From Paenirhizobium cremeum (GTDB taxonomy: Bacteria; Pseudomonadota; Alphaproteobacteria; Rhizobiales; Rhizobiaceae): DNA of 64,000 nucleotides. The notes beneath the pieces were generated by a model. It did no database searches and was not told the DNA's origin. It worked only from the letters and a program-made list of their open reading frames with translations. The stretch's first letter is position 1. Each line of letters starts with the position of its first letter. The translations under genes were made by a program, and so were the position numbers. Positions 44,600 to 55,198 of this stretch are shown piece after piece. Location of the stretch: contig NZ_JAGGCS010000012.1 in assembly GCF_022884085.1 (NCBI RefSeq), positions 62,001 to 126,000 of the forward strand, written 5' to 3'.

Positions 44600-45775
44600 C
44601 TATGCGGCGCGCCCACGGCCGACGGCCAGCGTCGCGGGTCTGCGGCGGCGAATCCAGATGACCGCGAAGGCGACCAAAGCACCCGCCGACAGAAGCCCGA
44701 AGGACAGAAGAGGGCGATAGGCGAACCAGCCAATCGCAATCACGAGCGGGCCAATCAGAACCGTCAGAACAAGCGCGACCAATCCGGTGCCGAAACCGAC
44801 CAGCGCGCCGAAGAACGGGATGACGTCTGCAATCACGCCGAGGATAGACAGAATCAGGGAAAAGCCGACAAAAAGCCCGATCATTCCGCCCAGACGCACA
44901 AGCCAGGTGACCAGGGTATTTTCCGCTTGAGCGTCGGCAAACATCCGAACCGCGTCAATCCTGCCGGCAGCGCTCAGGAAAAGTTCGCGGCCATTGGTCG
45001 TCCGGTATGGTATCAGCGCGCCACCCATCTGCTGGGCGACAAGGCTCGCTTCGTCGAGATCGGCACGCGTGTAACGTATCCGGACATCGCCGACCACCGG
45101 AGCAGAGGCATCCGCCCCCACGTAGAAGCCGCCCCGATCGAGATGGACGGGCCGCGACAGCGCCTTGCCGACATTGACGGCATCGTTTTCCGTGACCTTC
45201 AGGTCGCTCTGGCTGCCGAGATATGCGATGTCCTCACCGGACACGGTAAAAACCCCGACCGTCGCGGTTTCAACGCTGAAGCCTGCGCTTTCCACCGGCA
45301 ATCGGGGGTTCTCATGCCCTTCCGGCTGACGGAAGTCGGCGGAGTTCTGGCGCCCCTCGCGCCATTCCTTCTGATATTTGTAGATGGTGACAGTCTCTTC
45401 ACTGCCACCCAGCTTCTTCTCCGTGGTGGATTCGCTCGATTGGATCCACTGATACATCTCGACCTCGCGGCGAACCGCCAGCGCACCATCGGCCACGATT
45501 GCAAACTCGGGGTCCGAAGCGATCCCGCCAGCCTTCACCTTGCCGGAGACATGAACCAGTTTGCCTTCGTTCGAAGGCGCGATCTCATCTGCGCTCACCG
45601 GAACGACAATGCTCGCGCCCTCGCCGAGCGCGCGGTAGGTCTTGATCGACCTGCCTTCATTCCAGACAAGCGCCCAGATCGATGCAACCACGACAACGAT
45701 GCCGACCAGAAAGCCGATCAGCGCATTCTTCAGGCGCCCGAACCATGACGTCCGTGTCGTTTCCGTAAAACTCAT
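44600..45775 (-). CDS. TMEM43 family membrane protein
   Basis: A 391-aa protein of the TMEM43/LUMA family, best known from animal nuclear envelopes but also found in proteobacteria. One N-terminal helix (ALIGFLVGIVVVVASIWALV, about 19-40) anchors it. A large extracytoplasmic domain follows, with MYQWIQSSESTTEKKLGGSE and YKYQKEWREGRQNSADFRQP, the WxE-type TMEM43 signature. Three or four C-terminal helices (about 305-385) end in a basic tail. I start at the ATG at 45775; an upstream ATG at 45823 adds 16 residues. Function in bacteria is unknown. It is transcribed away from the tRNA gene side. Confidence 0.87.
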   Translation of the reverse strand: MSFTETTRTSWFGRLKNALIGFLVGIVVVVASIWALVWNEGRSIKTYRALGEGASIVVPVSADEIAPSNEGKLVHVSGKVKAGGIASDPEFAIVADGALAVRREVEMYQWIQSSESTTEKKLGGSEETVTIYKYQKEWREGRQNSADFRQPEGHENPRLPVESAGFSVETATVGVFTVSGEDIAYLGSQSDLKVTENDAVNVGKALSRPVHLDRGGFYVGADASAPVVGDVRIRYTRADLDEASLVAQQMGGALIPYRTTNGRELFLSAAGRIDAVRMFADAQAENTLVTWLVRLGGMIGLFVGFSLILSILGVIADVIPFFGALVGFGTGLVALVLTVLIGPLVIAIGWFAYRPLLSFGLLSAGALVAFAVIWIRRRRPATLAVGRGRAA

Positions 45776-45950
45776 GCCCCTGTCCCCGCCCCGTCCGCTA
45801 CAACGCGCCTTGAACGGATTCACTAGCGCATTTGGGTATGGGAACCATTAAGGCCCGACAGGGACAAACAATGGAATGAGGCAAATCGCTCGGTACAGGC
45901 GATCAAGTCGTTCGCCTGGAAGACAACAGCAGATTGTCGGAGGAGAAATT

Positions 45951-46026
<76 letters not shown>

Positions 46027-46133
46027 AAACCATGGGTCCGGCAGCGCCGGTTCCGGGAACCTGCCGGGCGTGCTGTCCGGCGGGTGGCGGCTTATTACTT
46101 CCGGTTTTCGGAGATAGCAAGCCGAAAAATCGC

Positions 46134-46164
46134 GGACCCGGAAAGTTTTTGCATTTCCGGGTCC
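46134..46164 (-). terminator. Probable terminator of the FYDLN protein gene
   Basis: GGACCCGGAAA (46134-46144) pairs perfectly with TTTCCGGGTCC (46154-46164). On the minus strand it lies 14 bases after the stop of the gene at 46179-46565 and is followed by GCGATTTTT, a delayed T-tract. It keeps that gene apart from the tRNA. Confidence 0.55.
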
Positions 46165-46178
46165 AAGTCCCTGAAAAA

Positions 46179-46565
46179 TCAGACTTCGTCGTCGTCGCCG
46201 GTGACGCCGATGATGCCGCTCATGTCGTCGTCGTCATCGTCTTCGTCGGCTTCGAGGAAGGTGTCGTCATCATCGTCGCCGAGTTCGACGTCATCGTCGC
46301 CGATATCCGGCAGATCGTCGCCACCGCCGTTTTCGTCGGCGTCTTCGAGAGCCACGAGTTCGATTTCCGTGTTTTCGGTATCGACCTCCGCGACATCCTC
46401 CTCTTCAGCCTTTTCCATGATGGAAGCGACGGACGTTTCTTCGAAATAAGAGAGCGGCCAGCTCTTGCCCGTATAGGGCGATACGATCGGATCCTTGTTC
46501 AGATCGTAGAATTTCTTGCCCGTATCCGGGTCGGTCCGCTTGGTGCCAAGTTCTGCTTTCGCCAC
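46179..46565 (-). CDS. FYDLN acid family protein (TIGR02300)
   Basis: A 128-aa alphaproteobacterial protein of unknown function. The first ~45 residues hold the family signature (AKAELGTKRTDPDTGKKFYD, then LNKDPIVSPYTGKSWPLSYF), which resembles part of a zinc-ribbon without cysteines. The rest is very acidic with runs of Asp (DDDVELGDDDDDT and DEDDDDDD), explaining the family name. I start at the GTG at 46565 with GAGG eight bases upstream, because the conserved AKAELGTKR opening begins there. It is divergent from aroA. Acidic tails often mediate contacts with basic proteins or RNA, but nothing is known here. Confidence 0.88.
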   Translation of the reverse strand: MAKAELGTKRTDPDTGKKFYDLNKDPIVSPYTGKSWPLSYFEETSVASIMEKAEEEDVAEVDTENTEIELVALEDADENGGGDDLPDIGDDDVELGDDDDDTFLEADEDDDDDDMSGIIGVTGDDDEV

Positions 46566-46749
46566 TGTCGAAGCCTCGTGATGTCTTGAGGAATATGCCG
46601 GCACGCGCCGTTCATCCGGTCCCTGACCGGTCAAATTGCTAGCGGGCTCCCTTAATCGTTGCAACCCGTTCTGTCAAAGGCAAACTTCACGCCGCATTGT
46701 CAGGGCTTTTTGCGGGCCGAGGGATGACCATCAAATCGCTTTATGCTAA

Positions 46750-48842
<2,093 letters not shown>

Positions 48843-49003
48843 TCGATACGGAACCCGGCCAGCCGGTTTTCGCAAAGACCAGCCGAAACGAACGTCCTCG
48901 CGCCGGACAGCCCTTAAATGAAGGGCGGACGATCTTTCTGGCCATGTGCAACTCGAACCCCCGGCGCATACCGCGTCCCGACTGGATGCGATTAGGAGAT
49001 TTC

Positions 49004-50707
49004 ATGTCTGTTTCTACCCCTACGCGCGATGATTTCGCAGCAATGCTCGAAGAGTCGTTTGCCAAGACCGATCTGGCAGAAGGCTATGTCACCAAGGGCA
49101 TCATCACGGCCATCGAGAAGGACGTCGCCATCGTTGACGTCGGCCTCAAGGTCGAAGGCCGCATCGCGCTCAAGGAATTCGGCGCTCGGGCCAAGGACGG
49201 TTCGCTGAAGGTCGGCGACGAAGTCGAGGTCTATGTCGAGCGCATCGAAAACGCTCTCGGCGAAGCCGTTCTGTCGCGCGAGAAGGCTCGCCGCGAAGAA
49301 AGCTGGATCAAGCTCGAAGCCAAGTTCGAAGCTGGCGAGCGCGTCGAAGGTGTCATCTTCAACCAGGTCAAGGGTGGCTTCACCGTCGATCTCGACGGCG
49401 CCGTTGCCTTCCTGCCGCGTTCGCAGGTCGACATCCGTCCGATCCGCGACGTCACCCCTCTCATGCACAACCCGCAGCCCTTCGAAATCCTCAAGATGGA
49501 CAAGCGCCGCGGCAACATCGTCGTTTCGCGCCGTACGGTTCTCGAAGAGTCCCGTGCCGAGCAGCGTTCTGAAATCGTTCAGAACCTCGAAGAAGGCCAG
49601 GTTGTTGACGGTGTCGTCAAGAACATCACCGATTACGGTGCGTTCGTCGACCTCGGCGGTATCGACGGCCTGCTGCACGTAACCGACATGGCATGGCGCC
49701 GCGTCAACCATCCGTCGGAAATCCTGTCCATCGGCCAGCAGGTCAAGGTTCAGATCATCCGAATCAACCAGGAAACTCACCGCATCTCGCTCGGCATGAA
49801 GCAGCTCGAGTCGGATCCGTGGGATGGCATTGCCGCCAAGTATCCGGTCGGCAAGAAGATTTCCGGCACCGTCACGAACATCACCGACTACGGTGCATTC
49901 GTCGAGCTGGAGCCGGGCATCGAAGGCCTGATCCACATCTCGGAAATGTCCTGGACCAAGAAGAACGTACACCCCGGCAAGATCCTGTCCACGAGCCAGG
50001 AAGTCGACGTCGTCGTTCTCGAAGTCGATCCGTCCAAGCGCCGTATCTCGCTCGGCCTCAAGCAGACGCTGGAAAACCCGTGGCAGGCATTCGCCTATAG
50101 CCACCCGGCCGGCACCGAAGTCGAAGGCGAAGTCAAGAACAAGACCGAATTCGGCCTGTTCATCGGCCTCGAAGGCGATGTCGACGGCATGGTTCACCTC
50201 TCCGACCTCGACTGGAACCGTCCGGGCGAACAGGTCATCGAGGAGTACAACAAGGGTGACGTGGTCAAGGCTGTCGTTCTCGATGTCGACGTCGAGAAGG
50301 AACGCATCTCGCTCGGCATCAAGCAGCTCGGCCGCGATTCGGTCGGCGAAGCTGCCGCTTCCGGCGACCTGCGCAAGAACGCAGTCGTTTCCTGCGAAGT
50401 CATCGGAATCAACGACGGCGGTATCGAAGTGAAGCTCGTCAACCACGAGGACATCACTTCCTTCATCCGTCGTGCCGATCTTTCCCGCGACCGCGACGAA
50501 CAGCGTCCGGAACGCTTCTCGGTCGGCCAGATCGTCGATGCCCGCGTGACCAACTTCTCCAAGAAGGATCGCAAGGTCATGCTGTCGATCAAGGCTCTGG
50601 AAATCGCTGAAGAGAAGGAAGCCGTCGCTCAGTTCGGTTCCTCCGATAGCGGCGCTTCGCTCGGCGACATCCTCGGTGCCGCGCTCAAGAACCGCAACGC
50701 CGAATAA
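49004..50707 (+). CDS. rpsA: 30S ribosomal protein S1
   Basis: Largest ribosomal protein; it binds mRNA and helps initiation on structured or weak sites. The 567-aa product has six S1 repeats, with the IDGLLHVTDMAWRRVNHPSE and IEGLIHISEMSWTKKNVHPG segments in repeats 3 and 4. The family KRRISLGLKQTLENPW-like endings follow each. The ATG at 49004 is preceded by TAGGAG and gives MSVSTPTRDDFAAMLEESFA. It completes aroA-cmk-rpsA. S1 is autoregulated at its own leader in E. coli; the leader here is 161 bases. A strong terminator follows. Confidence 0.98.
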   Translation: MSVSTPTRDDFAAMLEESFAKTDLAEGYVTKGIITAIEKDVAIVDVGLKVEGRIALKEFGARAKDGSLKVGDEVEVYVERIENALGEAVLSREKARREESWIKLEAKFEAGERVEGVIFNQVKGGFTVDLDGAVAFLPRSQVDIRPIRDVTPLMHNPQPFEILKMDKRRGNIVVSRRTVLEESRAEQRSEIVQNLEEGQVVDGVVKNITDYGAFVDLGGIDGLLHVTDMAWRRVNHPSEILSIGQQVKVQIIRINQETHRISLGMKQLESDPWDGIAAKYPVGKKISGTVTNITDYGAFVELEPGIEGLIHISEMSWTKKNVHPGKILSTSQEVDVVVLEVDPSKRRISLGLKQTLENPWQAFAYSHPAGTEVEGEVKNKTEFGLFIGLEGDVDGMVHLSDLDWNRPGEQVIEEYNKGDVVKAVVLDVDVEKERISLGIKQLGRDSVGEAAASGDLRKNAVVSCEVIGINDGGIEVKLVNHEDITSFIRRADLSRDRDEQRPERFSVGQIVDARVTNFSKKDRKVMLSIKALEIAEEKEAVAQFGSSDSGASLGDILGAALKNRNAE

Positions 50708-50730
50708 GGCCAGGTTTCAATCGCATCAAA

Positions 50731-50768
50731 AAGCCCGCCGGTCGCATGACCGGCGGGCTTTTCTTTTG
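50731..50768 (+). terminator. Intrinsic terminator of rpsA (two-way)
   Basis: AAGCCCGCCGGTC (50731-50743) pairs perfectly with GACCGGCGGGCTT (50748-50760), tip GCAT, then TTCTTTTG. A short A-tract on the left may make it work for the convergent acidic-protein gene as well. Confidence 0.88.
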
Positions 50769-50787
50769 ATCGGATTTCCCGGGAAAC

Positions 50788-52515
50788 TCAGGCCCAATCG
50801 GCCATTCGCTGATAGAGATCCGCTGCGGGCAGGCCATCGGACAGGTCGGCGGTGAGCAGTGGCGTACGGCCATCTACCTCCCCTTCGGCAGCAAGCGGAT
50901 GCTGTTCCGCCGGGGCTTCTTCCGCGGCATTCGCCTGCTCTTCGCCGGCCTGATCCTTTCCGCCCCCGTCATCGCCGCCGGCGAAGTCATCCCCGCCGTC
51001 TTCGTCTTCATAGCGGCGTCTGAGTTCCTTCTCGTCCTCGACATATTCGTCCTGCGCCATCAGGTAGCTGACCATCGGCAAGGGTACACCCTCGCGAAGC
51101 ACCATAGACTGGCGCAAGGCCGGCTGGTCGATATCCGCCGTCGCGCGCGGGGAAACCTCGCCTTCCGCCCATGCGCGGTGCCGAATGTCTGCGGTGGTGG
51201 GGTCGCCCGGCGCTTCCCCCTCGAATGCCGAGGCAGCCGGCTGCATGGCCTCGCTCTTCGTCATGCCGGACAAGCGGGCCTTATCGATGGGCGGCTGTTC
51301 CTCCGGCATTTCCGTGGACGACGCATAGGCTGCGGTCGGCGCCGATGCTTCGCCGTCGGTTTCCGCCGCCTGCGGCAACAGATCCGCCGGACCCGCGAGC
51401 GCCCGGACCACTGCGTCCTTCCAGCTCTTGAGCGTATTGAGCGCTTGATCGGCGGCATCCTCGATGGTTTCCTGCAATCCTTCCGGCGCGGCCGTCGTTT
51501 CCGGCTCCGCAATCGGTGTCTGAATGTCGGCGCCGGCTTGAATGGCGTTCCCGTTGGACAGCATCATGCGCGTGGCATGGGCGGCCGTCCGGACTTCGGG
51601 TGTCGGAACGGTGACCGTGCGCGAGAAGCCGGGCGAAGGCTCCGGTTCATCGCCGAACTCGAAGTTCTGGCGAAGCCGCTCCTGCAGGGTCCGGATGTCA
51701 TCCACGCCGCTATCCGGATTCTCCACCCTCGCCTCTGGCGAGCCTGCCGCAGCGTTTCGGGAGAGAACAGGGTTTTCCGCGGAACCGGCCGACCTGGCCC
51801 CGGTCCGCAATATTTCGTCGCCGCTACCGAAATCGGGCGCAGATCTCGCACCGGCATCCCTGGTGACCGGCCGAACGATATCGCCTTCCAGGGCTTCGTC
51901 CCACCATTCGGCAGGCTGGCTGGTCGTTGCGGATGCGGAAGGTTTCTGTGTTTGAGATAGCGTACGGTTCGAAGGGGACGCGATGCCGGCGACCGGCTTC
52001 TGCTCGCCGGCATTCTGCCGATAGGAGGTCACGGCCGATCGGGCGGCAAGGTCGCGGTCCTTGTTGCGATAGAGCTCCAGATAAATGGAGAGCATGGCCG
52101 CCTCGGGGCCAACCGGGTTGCGGAAAGCTTCCATCAGCGTGCGAAGCTGCAAACCACCGAACAGCTGAGTGAGCTGGCGCTGGACAGACTGGCGTTCCTC
52201 CTGTGGCAGGTTGGTCAGGGTCTGAACCAGGCGCGCGGCATAGCCGCTCAGGCTTTCGCCGTCGTTGCGCTCGACTTTCAGGGCACGCCCGAGAAGATCG
52301 ATCAGGGACGCAAGGTTCTGCGACATGCGCTCCTGGCCGGACAGCAGCAGCATGTTGAGCCGGCCGGCGATCGCGGCGTTCTGTTCGAGAACCTGCACGG
52401 CGTGCGGCGTGCTTGCGGCCTGGCGCGGCGTGACGTCGATCACCGCCTCCTGCTGCTTCCTGGAATCAGGATAGGATGTTCCGGAATTCGAAATTGCCTG
52501 AGCCGGAGGCAGCAT
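50788..52515 (-). CDS. Large acidic protein of unknown function
   Basis: A 575-aa soluble protein. Residues ~25-170 look folded and helical (VIDVTPRQAASTPHAVQVLE, LNMLLLSGQERMSQNLASLI, LQLRTLMEAFRNPVGPEAAM). A long Pro/Ala/Ser/Glu-rich, probably disordered middle (~180-440) includes VDDIRTLQERLRQNFEFGDE. The acidic C-terminal part has KELRRRYEDEDGGDDFAGGD and ends GLPAADLYQRMADWA. The composition recalls flagellar hook-length control (FliK) or scaffold proteins, but I see no FliK C-terminal signature, so that is only a loose thought. No transmembrane segment. It is convergent with rpsA and divergent from the NAMPT gene. Confidence 0.72.
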   Translation of the reverse strand: MLPPAQAISNSGTSYPDSRKQQEAVIDVTPRQAASTPHAVQVLEQNAAIAGRLNMLLLSGQERMSQNLASLIDLLGRALKVERNDGESLSGYAARLVQTLTNLPQEERQSVQRQLTQLFGGLQLRTLMEAFRNPVGPEAAMLSIYLELYRNKDRDLAARSAVTSYRQNAGEQKPVAGIASPSNRTLSQTQKPSASATTSQPAEWWDEALEGDIVRPVTRDAGARSAPDFGSGDEILRTGARSAGSAENPVLSRNAAAGSPEARVENPDSGVDDIRTLQERLRQNFEFGDEPEPSPGFSRTVTVPTPEVRTAAHATRMMLSNGNAIQAGADIQTPIAEPETTAAPEGLQETIEDAADQALNTLKSWKDAVVRALAGPADLLPQAAETDGEASAPTAAYASSTEMPEEQPPIDKARLSGMTKSEAMQPAASAFEGEAPGDPTTADIRHRAWAEGEVSPRATADIDQPALRQSMVLREGVPLPMVSYLMAQDEYVEDEKELRRRYEDEDGGDDFAGGDDGGGKDQAGEEQANAAEEAPAEQHPLAAEGEVDGRTPLLTADLSDGLPAADLYQRMADWA

Positions 52516-52792
52516 GGGAACTCCTCTTCATGCAAAGATTGCAGGGAACATCGGCAATTCGGAACCGCACATGCGGCAACCCTGTTCCGCCAGGCCATCC
52601 TGCCGGCAGATTTCGAGCAAGGGCGATCGCCACTCTATTTGCCGCCATGATGCCCGCGAGGCGTAAACAATTCGCTAACCATAAATGCCACCTTCGCGTC
52701 TTGCCGCTTCGAAAAGGCTCGCGTACATCTTTGCCAATACGAACTGCCGGGCCGCCGCATGCGCAATGTCGAGCCCAACCGATGGGTGCCGA

Positions 52793-54199
52793 ATGCCGAA
52801 TAACCGAAATCCCATCCTCGATACCGACAGCTACAAGCTGGGGCACTTCCTCCAATATCCCGCCGGCACGCGCGCCATCAGCGCCTATGTTACCACCCGC
52901 GGCAACTCCTTCCGGCCTGAAGTGATGTTCTTCGGGCTGCAGATGTTCCTCAAGGAATATCTTTCCCGGCCGATTACCCGTGCCGATATCGATGAGGCCG
53001 AGGAAGTCGCCACGCTGCACGGACAACCCTTCGACAGGGCCGGCTGGACCCATATCGTCAACGTCCATGGCGGCTACCTGCCGCTGAGGATCGAGGCCCT
53101 GCAGGAAGGGCTTGTCGTGCGTCGCGACGTGCCTGTGGTCCAGGTCGCCAATACCGATCCGGAGTTGCCCTGGCTGACCTCCTACATGGAGACCGCGCTG
53201 CTGAGGGCCGTCTGGTACCCCTCGACCGTGGCGACCATGGCGTGGCGGATCAAGCAGGCGATCCGGCCTTTCCTGGAACGGACGTCGGACCGGGCCGAGG
53301 AACTGATCTCCGCCAGCATCAGCGATTTCGGCGCAAGAGGAACGGCCAGCCTCGAGCAGACAGGCCTCGGCGGAGCCGCCCATCTGGTGCATTTCAGCAG
53401 CACCGATTCGCTACCCGGCGTTCTGCATGCCCGTCGTTACTATGGCGCGCTGATGGCCGGCAGATCCGTTCCCGCATCCGAGCACACGACGGTCACCGCC
53501 TGGGGACAGACCCGCGAGGCAGAAGCCTATTCGAACATGATCGAGCGCTTCGCCCGGTTCGGTGCCTATTCGATCGTGGCGGACAGCTTCGATCTCAACA
53601 ATGCAGTGGCCGATATACTCGGCAAGAAACTGCAGACGAGGATTCGCGCCGCCAACGCGACCCTGATCGTCCGCTCAGACAGCGGCGATCCGATCGATAC
53701 ACCTGTGCAGGTCGTCGCACAGCTCGCCTATGCCTTCGGCACACATCTGAACGGTAAGGGTTTCAAGGTTCTGGACAACAATGTTCGGGTTATCCAGTCG
53801 GATGGCGTCTCTCTGCAGGACATACAGATGATCCTCGGGCGGCTGGAGGGCATGGGCTTTTCCTCGGAGAACATCTCCTTCGGCATGGGTTCCTCGCTCC
53901 TGCAGAAGGTGAGCCGCGACACGCTCTCCTTCACCATGCGCGCAAGCGCGCTGAAGGATGAGGGCGGCGTCTGGCGTGATATCGGACGCAGGCCCGGCAA
54001 TCCGCAGGAAAAGCCGCCTACACTCGGCCGGCAGGCCGTCGTGCAGGAGGAAGGCGATATCTTTGCCGTCCCTCTCGGCGAACTCGGACAAAGACCGAAC
54101 CTGTTGCAACCGGTTTGGGAAAACGGAAAGCTGCTACGCGACCTGGCTTTCGACGAAATCCGCGAGCTTGCCGCCGCCGCCGGCGCTCAGTGGCGCTAG
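52793..54199 (+). CDS. nadV: Nicotinamide phosphoribosyltransferase
   Basis: Makes NMN from nicotinamide and PRPP, the one-step salvage route to NAD. The 468-aa product matches the NAMPT/NadV group rather than PncB. NPILDTDSYKLGHFLQYPAG comes at the start, then SAYVTTRGNSFRPEVMFFGL, ASISDFGARGTASLEQTGLG, PASEHTTVTAWGQTREAEAY, TLIVRSDSGDPIDTPV and FKVLDNNVRVIQSDGVSL. The catalytic His of the class is in PASEHTT. I start at the ATG at 52793, which gives MPNNRNPILDTDSY; ribosome site is weak. The 277-base gap before it contains no gene. Neighbours do not add to NAD metabolism. Confidence 0.9.
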   Translation: MPNNRNPILDTDSYKLGHFLQYPAGTRAISAYVTTRGNSFRPEVMFFGLQMFLKEYLSRPITRADIDEAEEVATLHGQPFDRAGWTHIVNVHGGYLPLRIEALQEGLVVRRDVPVVQVANTDPELPWLTSYMETALLRAVWYPSTVATMAWRIKQAIRPFLERTSDRAEELISASISDFGARGTASLEQTGLGGAAHLVHFSSTDSLPGVLHARRYYGALMAGRSVPASEHTTVTAWGQTREAEAYSNMIERFARFGAYSIVADSFDLNNAVADILGKKLQTRIRAANATLIVRSDSGDPIDTPVQVVAQLAYAFGTHLNGKGFKVLDNNVRVIQSDGVSLQDIQMILGRLEGMGFSSENISFGMGSSLLQKVSRDTLSFTMRASALKDEGGVWRDIGRRPGNPQEKPPTLGRQAVVQEEGDIFAVPLGELGQRPNLLQPVWENGKLLRDLAFDEIRELAAAAGAQWR

Positions 54200-54239
54200 C
54201 AGAGGACCGTGGTTCCTTTCCGGCGAAAACGGAACGGCC

Positions 54240-54602
54240 TTAGTCTTCTCTGACGCGAACATCCCTGAAGAGACCGTAAAGGCCGTTGTCGTCGGCTTTG
54301 AGCGAGAGGATCGCTTCTCCCGCCGCATTCTCCGATTCAGCCACCAGCCCGGCAACGGCATCAAGCCAGCTTCCCCTCGACCGGCGGGATCGGTCGTCCG
54401 TGGGCAGAGCCGGTGTCTCGCCCCATGCGCCAAGCTCTTCCGTGAAGACGGCGATCTCAGCGGGCTGTTCCAGCCATTTTCTGAGCATGTCTGCCGCAAC
54501 AGGGACCGTTGCCGGCGCGGATCGTTCATGTTCGAGACTGTCAGAGGCCCGCATGACACCTGGCAAAGAAGCCTTCGGTGCTTCCATCATGGTCGCATTC
54601 AT
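54240..54602 (-). CDS. Small hypothetical protein (uncertain)
   Basis: A 120-aa open frame from an ATG at 54602. It reads plausibly soluble and acidic, with LRKWLEQPAEIAVFTEELGA and LDAVAGLVAESENAAGEAIL segments, but matches nothing I know. The frame stays open far upstream into the opposite-strand DUF6665 gene, so the start is doubtful. The 40-base convergent gap with nadV and ordinary composition make it possible. An AAGGACGG lies about 14 bases upstream. Real coding status is unproven. Confidence 0.45.
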   Translation of the reverse strand: MNATMMEAPKASLPGVMRASDSLEHERSAPATVPVAADMLRKWLEQPAEIAVFTEELGAWGETPALPTDDRSRRSRGSWLDAVAGLVAESENAAGEAILSLKADDNGLYGLFRDVRVRED

Positions 54603-54777
54603 ACCGCTTGGTCGACCGTCCTTCCGACGATCGGAAAGGCCGGCAGGAGGATGTCCTGATTGACCACCATAATGCACCCGAGGGATTAAAAAACACTGAT
54701 TGGCGAACATGGAGTTCTCTTGCCTGAGAGCGCGACAGACGCCATCTTCAGCCAGTTGCCACATCATCGAGGCTAGC

Positions 54778-55167
54778 GTGAGCTTTCTTCCGCCCTCTTT
54801 CTTCTCGTCCACCGGCGCCGGCATATTATCGGCGCTGGATCTGGAACTTGCGGCCGAAAAGGCGGATGCGCTCGGCCGGATCGGCAGGAAGCTGGAAGCG
54901 GCGCTCGAAGCGCTGGCGACGGCGCGGGCCGAGGGCGCGTCGGAGCAACGCTGCGAGGAACTCATCGACCAGGCTGCCGAACTGGTCTGGGCCTTCTTCA
55001 TCCAGAGAGAGATATCGGGCTTCCGCAGCCAGGCGGATGCCGTGCGCCGCTACCGGATTCCACGGGAGGTTCTCATCCGGGTGGGCGTGCGCAGGAAGCC
55101 TGAGACAGGAACGGCCAAAACGCGGGGGGGACGGCGACACCTGATCGCCCTCCGTCCCTTCGGCTGA
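54778..55167 (+). CDS. DUF6665-like small protein
   Basis: A 129-aa protein whose core I recognise as the rhizobial DUF6665 type. STGAGILSALDLELAAEKAD opens it, LGRIGRKLEAALEALATARA follows, and later AELVWAFFIQREISGFRSQA and RYRIPREVLIRVG. It is a soluble helical bundle of unknown function. I start at the GTG at 54778, with GAGG five bases upstream. An upstream ATG at 54700 adds a non-conserved stretch. The C-terminal ~25 residues (basic, GTAKTRGGRRHLIALRPFG) go beyond what I recall of the family. It converges on rnd, 31 bases away. Confidence 0.7.
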   Translation: MSFLPPSFFSSTGAGILSALDLELAAEKADALGRIGRKLEAALEALATARAEGASEQRCEELIDQAAELVWAFFIQREISGFRSQADAVRRYRIPREVLIRVGVRRKPETGTAKTRGGRRHLIALRPFG

Positions 55168-55198
55168 AACGGTAGCTGGCGAAGGACAGAGAGAACCG

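Noticed and set aside
44587..44607. GCGCCGCA/TGCGGCGC hairpin as a terminator
   Set aside because: The stem is strong, but no T-run follows on either strand, and it overlaps the TMEM43-like stop codon.
48992..50446. Open frame (484 codons) antisense to rpsA
   Set aside because: Same effect as above. rpsA repeats account for the repeated pattern in the antisense frame.
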